Made by a program: the position numbers and the translations under genes | Assembly: GCA_026416095.1 (NCBI GenBank) | Contig: JAOAFV010000002.1 | Location: 1-48,597, forward strand | Origin: Bacteroidales bacterium | GTDB taxonomy: Bacteria > Bacteroidota > Bacteroidia > Bacteroidales > GWA2-32-17 | Direction of reading: 5' to 3' | DNA: 48,597 bases | Shown: piece by piece, positions 27,141 to 34,662 of the stretch | How positions within the stretch are numbered: the first letter of the stretch is position 1 | How the letters are laid out: each line of letters begins with the position of its first letter | The notes under the pieces: generated by a model | Seen by the model: only the letters and a program-made list of their open reading frames with translations | What the model was told of the DNA's origin: nothing | The model's database searches: none

Positions 27141-27151
27141 CAACTTTTTTA

Positions 27152-27183
27152 TTTGTTAAAGTTAAAATTATTTATTTTCTTTG
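27152..27183 (+). promoter_or_regulatory. Putative promoter of the amrB-amrA fusion
   Basis: TTTG at 27152-27155, a 20-bp spacer, then TTTCTTTG at 27176-27183 (one mismatch to TAnnTTTG). It is arranged back-to-back with the amrS promoter in a 90-bp gap. Confidence 0.4.
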
Positions 27184-27202
27184 TAAAAAACGTAGTTTTT
27201 TA

Positions 27203-28702
27203 ATGCAACTTTTTTATAAAATAATATTGTTAATTATAATAATAAATTCATATATGTGTAGTTCGGCTCAAAAACGTAAGGCTGTTGTTCAGGGAACTTT
27301 TTATTCGGAAAATAAAATTATTCTAAAAAAACAAATTGAAGACTGGTTAAAAAAATATGATCCAGTAAAATATAAAAAAGTAAGAGCAATAATTGTGCCA
27401 CATGCTGGTTATATGTATAGTGGCGAAATTGCAGCAAGTGGCTTTGCTTATATTAATCCAGAAGCTAAGTATAGGAATGTTTTTATAATTGGGCGTAGTC
27501 ATTCTGGTTATTTTGAAGGCGCTTCGCTATATTCAAAAGGTTTTTTTTCTAACACTCTCGGAGATGTTGAAGTTAACTCAGAGATATGCGAAGAGTTAAA
27601 AAAGAATTCTATATTTAACCATTCGGAAGATTATCACCTTAATGAACACTCTATAGAAGTAGAAATACCATTTTTACAAATAAGGCTAAAAAATGATTTC
27701 AAAATAGTGCCTATACTTATTGGCACCGAAAATCAAGTTATTTTAGATAAAATAGCTACTATACTTAAAAAGTATTTTGTACCAGAAAATTTATTTGTTA
27801 TTAGTACCGATTTATCACATTATCCTCCATTTAACGATGCTGTAGAAGCTGACAACAAAACAATTGAGGCTATACTTTCATTAAATGCTTCTAATTTTCT
27901 TAATACTATTAATGATATAGAAAATAGTGGTAAATACAAACGTCTTTCAACTGCTGCATGTGGCGGTGCTGCTGTATACGTTATGCTAAAAATTATGGAA
28001 AATGAAAGTATTCAGTTAGAAAAAATAAAATATGCAAATAGTGGTAATATTTCAGGCGAACAAGATAGGGTGGTAGGTTACGTATCAATCGTCGCTTTTG
28101 AAAAATCACCACAATCTACAACAAAAGAAGATAAATCTGAACAAAGCGAGTTTACGATAACAGAAGATGAAAAAAAGTTACTATTACAATTGGCACGTAA
28201 TAGTATATTGTCGGCTTTTAAAAATACTCCAGTGCCTGAATTACGATTGCCAGCAAATTCTAATTTATCTAAAAATTGTGGTGTTTTTGTTTCCTTATAC
28301 AAAAATGGAGAGTTAAGAGGTTGTATAGGTACCTTTCGCCAAGATATGGCACTATGGAAAAATGTAATAGATATGGCCAAAGCATCAGCTTTTGAAGATC
28401 ATAGATTTTCTCCTGTTCAAGAAGATGAACTTAAAGACATAAAAATTGAAATAAGCGTATTAACACCTTTAAAAAAAGTAACTTCTATTAGTGAAATTGA
28501 ACTCGGACGTCATGGTATTTATATTAAAAAGGGTTATAAAACTGGTACTTTTTTACCACAGGTAGCTAAGAATACTGGCTGGACACTCGAAGAATTTTTA
28601 GGTCGTTGTGCGAGAGATAAAGCAGGAATAGGTTATTACGGATGGAAAGATCCTGACACAGAAATTTATATATACGAAGCTATTGTGTTTGGCGAAAAGT
28701 AA
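27203..28702 (+). CDS. Fused AmmeMemoRadiSam proteins B (MEMO) and A (AMMECR1), with signal peptide
   Basis: A 499-residue two-domain protein. Residues 1-22 form a signal peptide that ends CSSA before Gln, the usual Bacteroidota cleavage pattern. Residues about 24-290 are a MEMO domain: VPHAGYMYSGEIAASGF, GRSHSGYFEGAS, STDLSHYPP and TAACGGAA, supplying the metal-site His residues. After a Ser/Thr/Lys linker (about 292-312), residues 313-499 are an AMMECR1 domain: GVFVSLYKNGELRGCIGTF and EISVLTPL. Fusing B and A, which are separate genes in many genomes, supports joint function. With amrS next to it, all three parts are present. Substrate and reaction are unknown. Confidence 0.9.
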   Translation: MQLFYKIILLIIIINSYMCSSAQKRKAVVQGTFYSENKIILKKQIEDWLKKYDPVKYKKVRAIIVPHAGYMYSGEIAASGFAYINPEAKYRNVFIIGRSHSGYFEGASLYSKGFFSNTLGDVEVNSEICEELKKNSIFNHSEDYHLNEHSIEVEIPFLQIRLKNDFKIVPILIGTENQVILDKIATILKKYFVPENLFVISTDLSHYPPFNDAVEADNKTIEAILSLNASNFLNTINDIENSGKYKRLSTAACGGAAVYVMLKIMENESIQLEKIKYANSGNISGEQDRVVGYVSIVAFEKSPQSTTKEDKSEQSEFTITEDEKKLLLQLARNSILSAFKNTPVPELRLPANSNLSKNCGVFVSLYKNGELRGCIGTFRQDMALWKNVIDMAKASAFEDHRFSPVQEDELKDIKIEISVLTPLKKVTSISEIELGRHGIYIKKGYKTGTFLPQVAKNTGWTLEEFLGRCARDKAGIGYYGWKDPDTEIYIYEAIVFGEK

Positions 28703-29227
28703 TAATATTCGCAGTTTTTTACGTAAAACTAAATAATCGAGAATTTCTTAAGTTATAACAAAAAAGTTATAAAGGGTGTAAATATGGCTAACAATACTTA
28801 GCAAAGAAAATAATAAAATATATCTTTTTGAAACTTTTTATGCATTAGAATGCTTTGAATTATTACCCTGAATGAATTGTAACGAAAAAAGCAACAAAAA
28901 TTGAAGTCATAAGAGCAATTTCGTATGGTTAAAAATTAAATTTAAATTTTGTAGCATGAAGATTTAGCACTTAAAAAAACATTGGTATAATTAACTAAGA
29001 TTCATATCATATCAGATATGTTAGTTTTGTTCGAAAATAAAATGAATTTAAAATTTTTAACTTTCAGAAAGAGCGCTACATCTTTTAAAATATTAAGTTG
29101 ATTTAGGATAATTAAATTTGATAAAAAAACATTATTTATGAAAAAAATAACTTTTTACAACACGATTCTTTAATTTAAGAGTATTAAAGAACTCAAGAGT
29201 AATAAAGTAAAAAACAACAAAGTATAA
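28703..29227. other. 525-bp gap between convergent genes, no gene seen
   Basis: All six frames are broken by stops and I find no RNA gene. The only structure noted is a short palindromic run near 29007-29021 (ATATCATATCAGATATG). The text looks like decayed, AT-rich sequence lying between two converging genes. Confidence 0.4.
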
Positions 29228-30106
29228 TTAATAATCTTTAAATTTATTTAGTAGTTTTGAATAAAAAATAACTTTTTCTTTTACGTTGTTTGTCTTGTAT
29301 GTATTAATTAAATTTTCTGTGTAGTGTCTTAATAATACCCAGTTAGATACGGGCATGTAATACATTTGATTATCTTCAATTTTAAAATGTTTAAGAGCAT
29401 CTTTTATTTTATTTTTGCTGAAAAACTTACCATTGTTATTAATATCAATATAAAACAACACATGATTATGTATTTTACTTAAATCCTTTTCGTTAATGAT
29501 ACTTGAATCTACATAACAAGCAACAGGAAAAACTGGTAAAATAACTCCAAAAATATTCAAATTTAATCTTTGAGCTATAGAGATATAAAGAATTGCCATA
29601 CTGAAAGGATTACCTTCTTTTGTTTCTATAGTATCATTTATAAAGTAGTAGTATGGTAATGTTAAGCCATCGGCGTAAGTATTTGACTTAAATTTAAATT
29701 GATTAAATAATATAAAGTTTAATTTTTCAATTTTTTCGATATCGGAATTATTGTCGGAAAAATTTAACCAAATTTTTTGAACAATATCGTTTAACTTTTT
29801 ATTTAGGTTTTCCCAACTAATGTAAAAATCGTTTAATAAGGAAATTATCCAAGCTCCTTCTGCTAAATCTTTTTGACCTTCTTTAATCCATTTGCCTAAT
29901 CTGGTTTCAGTTTCATTATATTTAATTTTAGTAATTACTTCTTCTAAGTTTTTTATTGCTTTTTTATTTTCTATATTGTATAATTCCTTTTCTAAAATAG
30001 GTAAAATTGAAATACCTTCTTTTATTAGACTGTTTTTAACGTTATTTATAATTTCTTCATTGTCATCGTCTAAAAGTGATAATCTTGCTAAAATATTATT
30101 TTTCAT
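29228..30106 (-). CDS. SirB1-like transglutaminase-fold protein
   Basis: A 292-residue protein. After a helical N-terminus (about 1-100) comes a SirB1/Transglut_core2-type domain: LNFILFNQFKFKSNT, then EGNPFSMAILYISIAQRLNLNIFGVILPVFPVA and a late HNHVLFYIDI. The GNPFSMAILY core is the most conserved part of the family, but no Cys-His-Asp triad can be assigned with confidence; family members are often catalytically silent. The start overlaps the phosphorylase gene by 4 bp (ATGA). Its role is unknown; SirB1-like proteins are widespread but uncharacterised. Confidence 0.75.
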   Translation of the reverse strand: MKNNILARLSLLDDDNEEIINNVKNSLIKEGISILPILEKELYNIENKKAIKNLEEVITKIKYNETETRLGKWIKEGQKDLAEGAWIISLLNDFYISWENLNKKLNDIVQKIWLNFSDNNSDIEKIEKLNFILFNQFKFKSNTYADGLTLPYYYFINDTIETKEGNPFSMAILYISIAQRLNLNIFGVILPVFPVACYVDSSIINEKDLSKIHNHVLFYIDINNNGKFFSKNKIKDALKHFKIEDNQMYYMPVSNWVLLRHYTENLINTYKTNNVKEKVIFYSKLLNKFKDY

Positions 30107-30984
30107 TCGCTTTCAGTTAGTTTATGTAAAGTATATTCAATGAGTTTTTTTACACTTTCTTTATAGTTTGCCGAAAAAGTTTTAGTTATTCTGTTAGCAA
30201 TAATTACACAAATTGTTAGAGCCTTGTGCCCAAGTAACTTTGAAAGTCCATAAAGGGCCGAGCTTTCCATCTCGTAATTTGTTATTTTATAACCATTGTA
30301 TTCAAAATTAGTAATTTTGTTATTTATTTCAGGGTCGATAGGAGAGAGACGTAAGATTCTACCTTGAGGTCCATAGAAACCGGGAGCAGAAATAGTAACT
30401 CCACTTAAATTATTACCTTTTAGCTTATTATATAATTCATTAGAAGCATCGACTACATAAGGCAGCGGAAGCCGATAATACCAATTCAGGTGTTTTACTA
30501 ATGCTTTTTCAAAATCTGAATCAGTAATTTTTACATTGTCGGCATAGAAATTTAAAAGCCCATCAAAACCTATTGCTTTTTCAGTAACTAAAAATGAATC
30601 AACTGTAATATTTTCTTGCAAGCCTCCAGATGTACCCAGTCGTATAAGATTCAAGGAAGTTAAGTTTTCTTTAATTTCTTTTTTATTAAAATCTATATTT
30701 ACAAGTGCATCAAGTTCATTTATTACAATGTCAATATTGTCGGTACCTATACCAGTAGAAAGAGCCGTAATTCTATAGTCATTAAAGTATCCAGTAATAG
30801 TATAAAACTCTCTGTTAAGTATTTTAAATTCGATTTTATTAAAAAATTGAGCAATTAAGTCGACCCTATTAGGATCGCCAACTAAAATTATTGTATCGGA
30901 AATTTGATGAGGTAACAGATGTAAATGATATATACTGTTGTCTGGATTTAGTATAAGTTCTGAACTTTGTAATGTGCGTTTCAT
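30103..30984 (-). CDS. Nucleoside phosphorylase (uridine phosphorylase-like)
   Basis: A 293-residue PNP/UDP-phosphorylase family enzyme. The start LHLLPHQISDTIILVGDPNRV carries the phosphate-binding GDPxR. ALSTGIGTDNIDIVINELDAL, IRLGTSGGLQ and the nucleoside-binding NYEMESSALYGLSKLLGHKA (Met-Glu-Ser of the ribose site) follow. It would split uridine or another nucleoside into base and ribose-1-phosphate for pyrimidine salvage, complementary to the pyrKD genes nearby. Exact base preference is uncertain. A -7 element lies directly upstream, with a palindromic operator beyond it. Confidence 0.88.
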   Translation of the reverse strand: MKRTLQSSELILNPDNSIYHLHLLPHQISDTIILVGDPNRVDLIAQFFNKIEFKILNREFYTITGYFNDYRITALSTGIGTDNIDIVINELDALVNIDFNKKEIKENLTSLNLIRLGTSGGLQENITVDSFLVTEKAIGFDGLLNFYADNVKITDSDFEKALVKHLNWYYRLPLPYVVDASNELYNKLKGNNLSGVTISAPGFYGPQGRILRLSPIDPEINNKITNFEYNGYKITNYEMESSALYGLSKLLGHKALTICVIIANRITKTFSANYKESVKKLIEYTLHKLTESE

Positions 30985-30996
30985 TTAAATTTTTTA

Positions 30997-31004
30997 CAAA
31001 TTTA
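30997..31004 (-). promoter_or_regulatory. -7 element of the nucleoside phosphorylase gene (TAAATTTG)
   Basis: An exact TAnnTTTG on the reverse strand, 13 bp before the ATG, giving a very short leader. Confidence 0.5.
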
Positions 31005-31059
31005 ATCATAAAATAAAATAAAATAAAAAAATTTTTTAATTTATAATTTTGAAATTTAA

Positions 31060-31075
31060 TTTTACATACGTAAAA
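31060..31075. promoter_or_regulatory. Putative operator 1 (TTTTAC-N4-GTAAAA)
   Basis: A 16-bp palindrome with perfect 6-bp arms, located about 56 bp upstream of the nucleoside phosphorylase -7 element. Its arms match operators 2 and 3 near the XRE gene. Confidence 0.45.
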
Positions 31076-31295
31076 TTAAGCCATAATATATTATAGTTTA
31101 ATATATAAATGTTTATAAATAAGTAATTTATATTAATATACTTATAGTTAAGATTTAAGGTATATATTAATTTTTGTTAAAAATATTAAATATCTAATTA
31201 ATATATTTATATAAGATTGATTATCAAAATATAATAATGAGTTAATTAATTTAAAAGTTAAAATTTTATTAAACATGTTCATAATAGTAAATTAC

Positions 31296-31311
31296 TTTTA
31301 CAAATGTAAAA
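31296..31311. promoter_or_regulatory. Putative operator 2 (TTTTACA-AA-TGTAAAA)
   Basis: A 16-bp palindrome with perfect 7-bp arms, about 34 bp upstream of the XRE -7 element. Confidence 0.5.
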
Positions 31312-31321
31312 CATTTTAAAT

Positions 31322-31334
31322 TTTACAGTGTAAA
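31322..31334. promoter_or_regulatory. Putative operator 3 (TTTACA-G-TGTAAA)
   Basis: A 13-bp palindrome with 6-bp arms, in the -33 region of the XRE promoter. It is the same half-site as operator 2 with a one-base spacer. Occupation here would block the promoter. Confidence 0.5.
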
Positions 31335-31344
31335 TAAAATTTTT

Positions 31345-31352
31345 TAACTTTG
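31345..31352 (+). promoter_or_regulatory. -7 element of the XRE regulator gene (TAACTTTG)
   Basis: An exact TAnnTTTG, 12 bp before the ATG at 31365. Operator 3 occupies the -33 position, and no TTTG is seen there. Confidence 0.55.
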
Positions 31353-31364
31353 TAAAAAAATTCT

Positions 31365-31832
31365 ATGAAAGAAAGGATAATAGCAATAATTAAAGAAAAA
31401 AATCTTACTCTTAAAGATTTTGTTGAAAAAGTTGGTATTCAGCGATCTACTCTTTCACATATAATTACTGGCAGAAATAATCCAAGTTTAGAATTGTTAA
31501 TTAAAATACTCAAAACTTTTCCAGATATTAATGTTGAATGGTTGTTATTAGGTGTTGGAAGTATGTTTAAGAATAATGTTAGTACAATTTCTGAGGAAAC
31601 TTTTAATTTACCAATTTTAGAAAAATCAAATGACAATAAAGATAGTGTAGGAACCAATTTAGAGAAAAATAAGTTATTAGGTGAATTAGTAAATAATAAT
31701 GCTATTTATCGAGCCGATAACGAAAGCATAACTAAACTTGAAAACATAAATGATGTAGAAAAAGAAAATATTAGCAAAATTATAATCTTATACAAAGATA
31801 ACACAGCCGAAGTCTACAGAATCAAAAAGTAA
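31365..31832 (+). CDS. Small XRE-family transcriptional regulator
   Basis: A 155-residue protein. The N-terminal helix-turn-helix (about 3-60) reads NLTLKDFVEKVGIQRSTLSHIITGRNNPSLELLIKIL, a canonical XRE fold with recognition helix at QRSTLSHIITG. A low-complexity Asn/Glu/Lys linker (about 70-130) follows, and a short C-terminal strand motif KIIILYKDNTAEVYRI, seen in a common Bacteroidota XRE subfamily. No peptidase or sensor domain is present. Three matching palindromes upstream suggest autoregulation and perhaps control of the divergent phosphorylase gene; that is inference. Confidence 0.82.
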   Translation: MKERIIAIIKEKNLTLKDFVEKVGIQRSTLSHIITGRNNPSLELLIKILKTFPDINVEWLLLGVGSMFKNNVSTISEETFNLPILEKSNDNKDSVGTNLEKNKLLGELVNNNAIYRADNESITKLENINDVEKENISKIIILYKDNTAEVYRIKK

Positions 31833-31915
31833 ACACTAAAATTTTGGAAAATTCTTTAATAATAAAATTCACTTTGAAATCACAAAAATATGGTTATTTT
31901 AAAAATAATCTTTAA

Positions 31916-31948
31916 TTTGCTATTAATTAAGTAAATTTTGTATGTTTG
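31916..31948 (+). promoter_or_regulatory. Promoter of pyrK-pyrD (TTTG-N21-TATGTTTG)
   Basis: TTTG at 31916-31919, a 21-bp spacer, then TATGTTTG at 31941-31948, an exact -7 match. The pyrK ATG is 12 bp later. Confidence 0.65.
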
Positions 31949-31960
31949 CATTATTAAGAT

Positions 31961-32731
31961 ATGAAAAAAGTACAAGCAAAAGCAAAAGTTGTTGAAAAGT
32001 ATAACTTGAATGCACATTATTATGTGATAAAAGTAAAAATATTAAATTTAGAAAAGTTTCCTACTATACAACCAGGTCAGTTTGCACAAATAAGGTTAGA
32101 TTATTCGGTAAATAATTCAATTTTGCCTCGTCCGTTTACAATTATGGATTATAATGAACAAGACCAAACTTTAAGGTTTTTAATAAAAAGAGTTGGAAAA
32201 CTTACAACTTATTTACAGAATGTTAATGTAAACGAAACTATAAATGTATTATTTCCGTTAGGTAATGGATTTACTCTCAGCAATAATTCCCTTGTGTTGG
32301 CCGGTGGTTCAGGTGTTGCTTCAATAATTTTACTATTAAAAAATATTATTTCTAAAAATTTTGATTTTGATGTTTTAGTAGGTTCGAAAGATATTACCCT
32401 TGTAACCTTTTTTAAAAAAGAGTTTCCTGAAATTAATGCTTATTTTTCTACTGAAGACGGAAGCGCTGGAGAAAAAGGAGTCATTACTGAACATTCTTTA
32501 ATAAAATCTATAAATAAATACAGTAAAGTATATGCTTGTGGTCCTGAAGTAATGATGAAAAAAATTGTTAGTTTATGTACCCTACATAATGTAGATTGCG
32601 AGGTATCGCTTGAAAATACAATGGCATGTGGTTTTGGTGTATGCTTATGTTGTGTTGTTAAAACTATTTATGGGAATTTATGCACTTGTACAGAAGGACC
32701 AGTGTTTAATTCAAAACATTTAATATGGTAG
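31961..32731 (+). CDS. pyrK: Dihydroorotate dehydrogenase electron-transfer subunit
   Basis: A 256-residue PyrK. FAD-binding RPFTIMD (RxFT motif, about 58-64), the NAD-domain glycine motif LAGGSGVAS, and the C-terminal [2Fe-2S] ligands in ACGFGVCLCCVV plus the later Cys of NLCTCTEGPVF. It passes electrons from PyrD to NAD+, making the class 1B enzyme of pyrimidine synthesis. pyrD starts 7 bp inside its 3' end, consistent with the heterotetramer PyrD2K2. A consensus promoter precedes the gene. Confidence 0.95.
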   Translation: MKKVQAKAKVVEKYNLNAHYYVIKVKILNLEKFPTIQPGQFAQIRLDYSVNNSILPRPFTIMDYNEQDQTLRFLIKRVGKLTTYLQNVNVNETINVLFPLGNGFTLSNNSLVLAGGSGVASIILLLKNIISKNFDFDVLVGSKDITLVTFFKKEFPEINAYFSTEDGSAGEKGVITEHSLIKSINKYSKVYACGPEVMMKKIVSLCTLHNVDCEVSLENTMACGFGVCLCCVVKTIYGNLCTCTEGPVFNSKHLIW

Positions 32732-33636
32732 ACTTATCGATTAATCTTAATGGTCTGGTTTTAAAAAATCCTGTTTTAACGGCTTCTGGTACTGCCGGAT
32801 ATGGTATTGAAATGTTTGATTTTATAAATTTAAATGATTTAGGTGGTATAATTTTTAAAAGTATTACTCTTCATCCTAAAGAAGGTAATTCTTATCCAAG
32901 AATGGTTGAAACTCCTGCAGGAATGTTGAATTCTGTAGGCCTTCAAAATAAAGGACTCAGTTTTTTTGTTAATGAAATATATCCAGTGGTAAAAGATATT
33001 AATACGGTTAAAATTGTTAATATAGCTGGTTCTACTATCGAAGAATATATTGCAATTGCTGAATGTATAAACGACTTATCTAACATTCAAGCTATTGAAT
33101 TAAATGTAAGTTGTCCGAATGTAAAAGAAGGAGGAATGGTGTTTGGAGTTAATCCTGAGCTTCTTAACAAAGTGGTTTCAGAAGTGCGAAAAAGATATAA
33201 GAAACATTTAATTGTTAAGTTAAGTCCAAATGTAACTGATATTACTCAGATGGCAAAAATTGCTGAAGATGCAGGTGCCGATATTATTTCGTTAATTAAT
33301 ACGATAGTTGGAATGGCAATAAATATTTATGAACGTAAACCTGTGCTTTCTACCATAATAGGAGGCCTATCGGGGCCTGCTATAAAACCAATTGCTTTAC
33401 GTATGGTATGGCAAGTAGTAAATAGTGTTAAAATTCCTGTTATAGGAATAGGAGGTATATGTACTGCCGAAGATGCCCTTGAATTCCTTATAGTTGGTGC
33501 ATCGGCAGTTCAGGTTGGTACTGCTAATTTCATAAATCCTAAAGTTACTATTGAAATAATAGAAGGAATTCGTCGATATTTAGAAAATAATAATTTTGCA
33601 TCTGTAAAAAATATTATTAAATCATTAATCACATAA
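32725..33636 (+). CDS. pyrD: Dihydroorotate dehydrogenase, class 1B catalytic subunit
   Basis: A 303-residue TIM-barrel flavoprotein. It has NPVLTASGTAGYG at the start, IIFKSITLHPKEGN, NSVGLQNKG for substrate contact, and the active-site loop NVSCPNVKEGG with Cys130 as catalytic base, which marks class 1B rather than the membrane class 2 (Ser). The FMN phosphate site is in IGIGGICTAEDALEFLIVGASAVQVGT. It converts dihydroorotate to orotate in the cytoplasm. It overlaps pyrK by 7 bp, and its 3' end overlaps the convergent rluD by 12 bp. Confidence 0.96.
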   Translation: MVDLSINLNGLVLKNPVLTASGTAGYGIEMFDFINLNDLGGIIFKSITLHPKEGNSYPRMVETPAGMLNSVGLQNKGLSFFVNEIYPVVKDINTVKIVNIAGSTIEEYIAIAECINDLSNIQAIELNVSCPNVKEGGMVFGVNPELLNKVVSEVRKRYKKHLIVKLSPNVTDITQMAKIAEDAGADIISLINTIVGMAINIYERKPVLSTIIGGLSGPAIKPIALRMVWQVVNSVKIPVIGIGGICTAEDALEFLIVGASAVQVGTANFINPKVTIEIIEGIRRYLENNNFASVKNIIKSLIT

Positions 33637-34662
33637 TTCAGTGTCGAAAATTTTAATTATTTCTTTAATATCATTGGCCAAGGCTGTTGTAAAAATTACA
33701 AGCTTGTTGGTACGTGGATGAATAAATCCTAATGTTTGAGCATGAAGTGCAGGCCGGTTACAAATTTCAAGACATTTATGAGCTACCCGATTAAACTTAG
33801 CAGATGAAGAACCTTTCAGGATTTTATGCCCTCCATAGCGACTATCTCCAAATAGTGGATGGTTTATATAATCGAAATGAGCCCTTATTTGATTAGTACG
33901 TCCTGTTTCTAAACGACATTCAACTAAACTCACATAATACCAGTGTTTTAGTACTTTATAATGAGTAACAGCATATTTCCCGTGGCTTCCATCAGGGTAA
34001 CATACCATTTTTGTTCTATCATATAATGCTCTTCCGATGTGTCCAACTATTTTTCCTTCTGTTGGTTCAGGTATTCCCCAAACTACGGCTCGATATTTAC
34101 GTTCAATAGAATGTTCCGATAATTGCTTAGCAATAAAAACTTGAGCATATTCGGTTTTACATATAACAAGTAAACCAGTAGTATCTTTATCTAGTCTGTG
34201 CACTAATAGTGGCTTAATATGTTTTTGAGATGTGTTTTCGAAATAATATAAAAGACCATTTAAAAGAGTACCCCTTGGATGCCCCGGGGCAGGGTGGACA
34301 ACAAGATTTTTTTGTTTATTTATAACTATTATGTCTTCGTCTTCATAAACAATATTTAAGGGTATATTTTCTGGCACTAATTCAAAATTTTCGGGAGGGT
34401 AGGGAAGTACTACTTTTATTTCGTCGTATGGTTTAATTTTGTAGTTATTTTTAACTGGTTTCCCATTTACAATAATACATCCAGCATTTGCTGCTTGTTG
34501 TATTTTATTGCGCGATACAAAATTTAACCGTTCGGTTAAAAATTTATCTATTCTTATAGGCGTTTGTCCTTTGTCTACTATTATTTTGTAATGTTCATAT
34601 AAATCGTTATTATCAAATTGTGTAACAATAGTTTGTTGTGATTTTATATACTTTTCACTCAC
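33625..34662 (-). CDS. rluD: 23S rRNA pseudouridine synthase, RluD-like (RluA family)
   Basis: A 345-residue protein. It has an N-terminal S4 RNA-binding domain (about 36-85, IRIDKFLTERL), then the RluA catalytic domain with HRLDKDTTGLLV (catalytic Asp158), YRAVVWG and the conserved closing RTNQIRAHFDYINHPLFGDSRYG. RluD modifies helix 69 of 23S rRNA at positions 1911, 1915 and 1917. Here it ends an operon with a PASTA protein and a T9SS protein; its ATG overlaps the T9SS gene by 8 bp. The C-terminus is slightly longer than usual. Confidence 0.92.
   Translation of the reverse strand: MSEKYIKSQQTIVTQFDNNDLYEHYKIIVDKGQTPIRIDKFLTERLNFVSRNKIQQAANAGCIIVNGKPVKNNYKIKPYDEIKVVLPYPPENFELVPENIPLNIVYEDEDIIVINKQKNLVVHPAPGHPRGTLLNGLLYYFENTSQKHIKPLLVHRLDKDTTGLLVICKTEYAQVFIAKQLSEHSIERKYRAVVWGIPEPTEGKIVGHIGRALYDRTKMVCYPDGSHGKYAVTHYKVLKHWYYVSLVECRLETGRTNQIRAHFDYINHPLFGDSRYGGHKILKGSSSAKFNRVAHKCLEICNRPALHAQTLGFIHPRTNKLVIFTTALANDIKEIIKIFDTELCD

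Larger units (their letters stand above)
31005..31364. other. 360-bp very AT-rich divergent control region
   Basis: No gene is present. Nearly every base is A or T, with long TTAATATA-type runs that would bend or melt easily. The only G/C-bearing structured sites are three TTTTAC-GTAAAA-type palindromes (31060-31075, 31296-31311, 31322-31334) and the XRE promoter. Confidence 0.55.

Noticed and set aside
28703-29227. Degraded gene in the convergent gap
   Set aside because: Stops are dense in every frame and no stretch resembles a family I can name.
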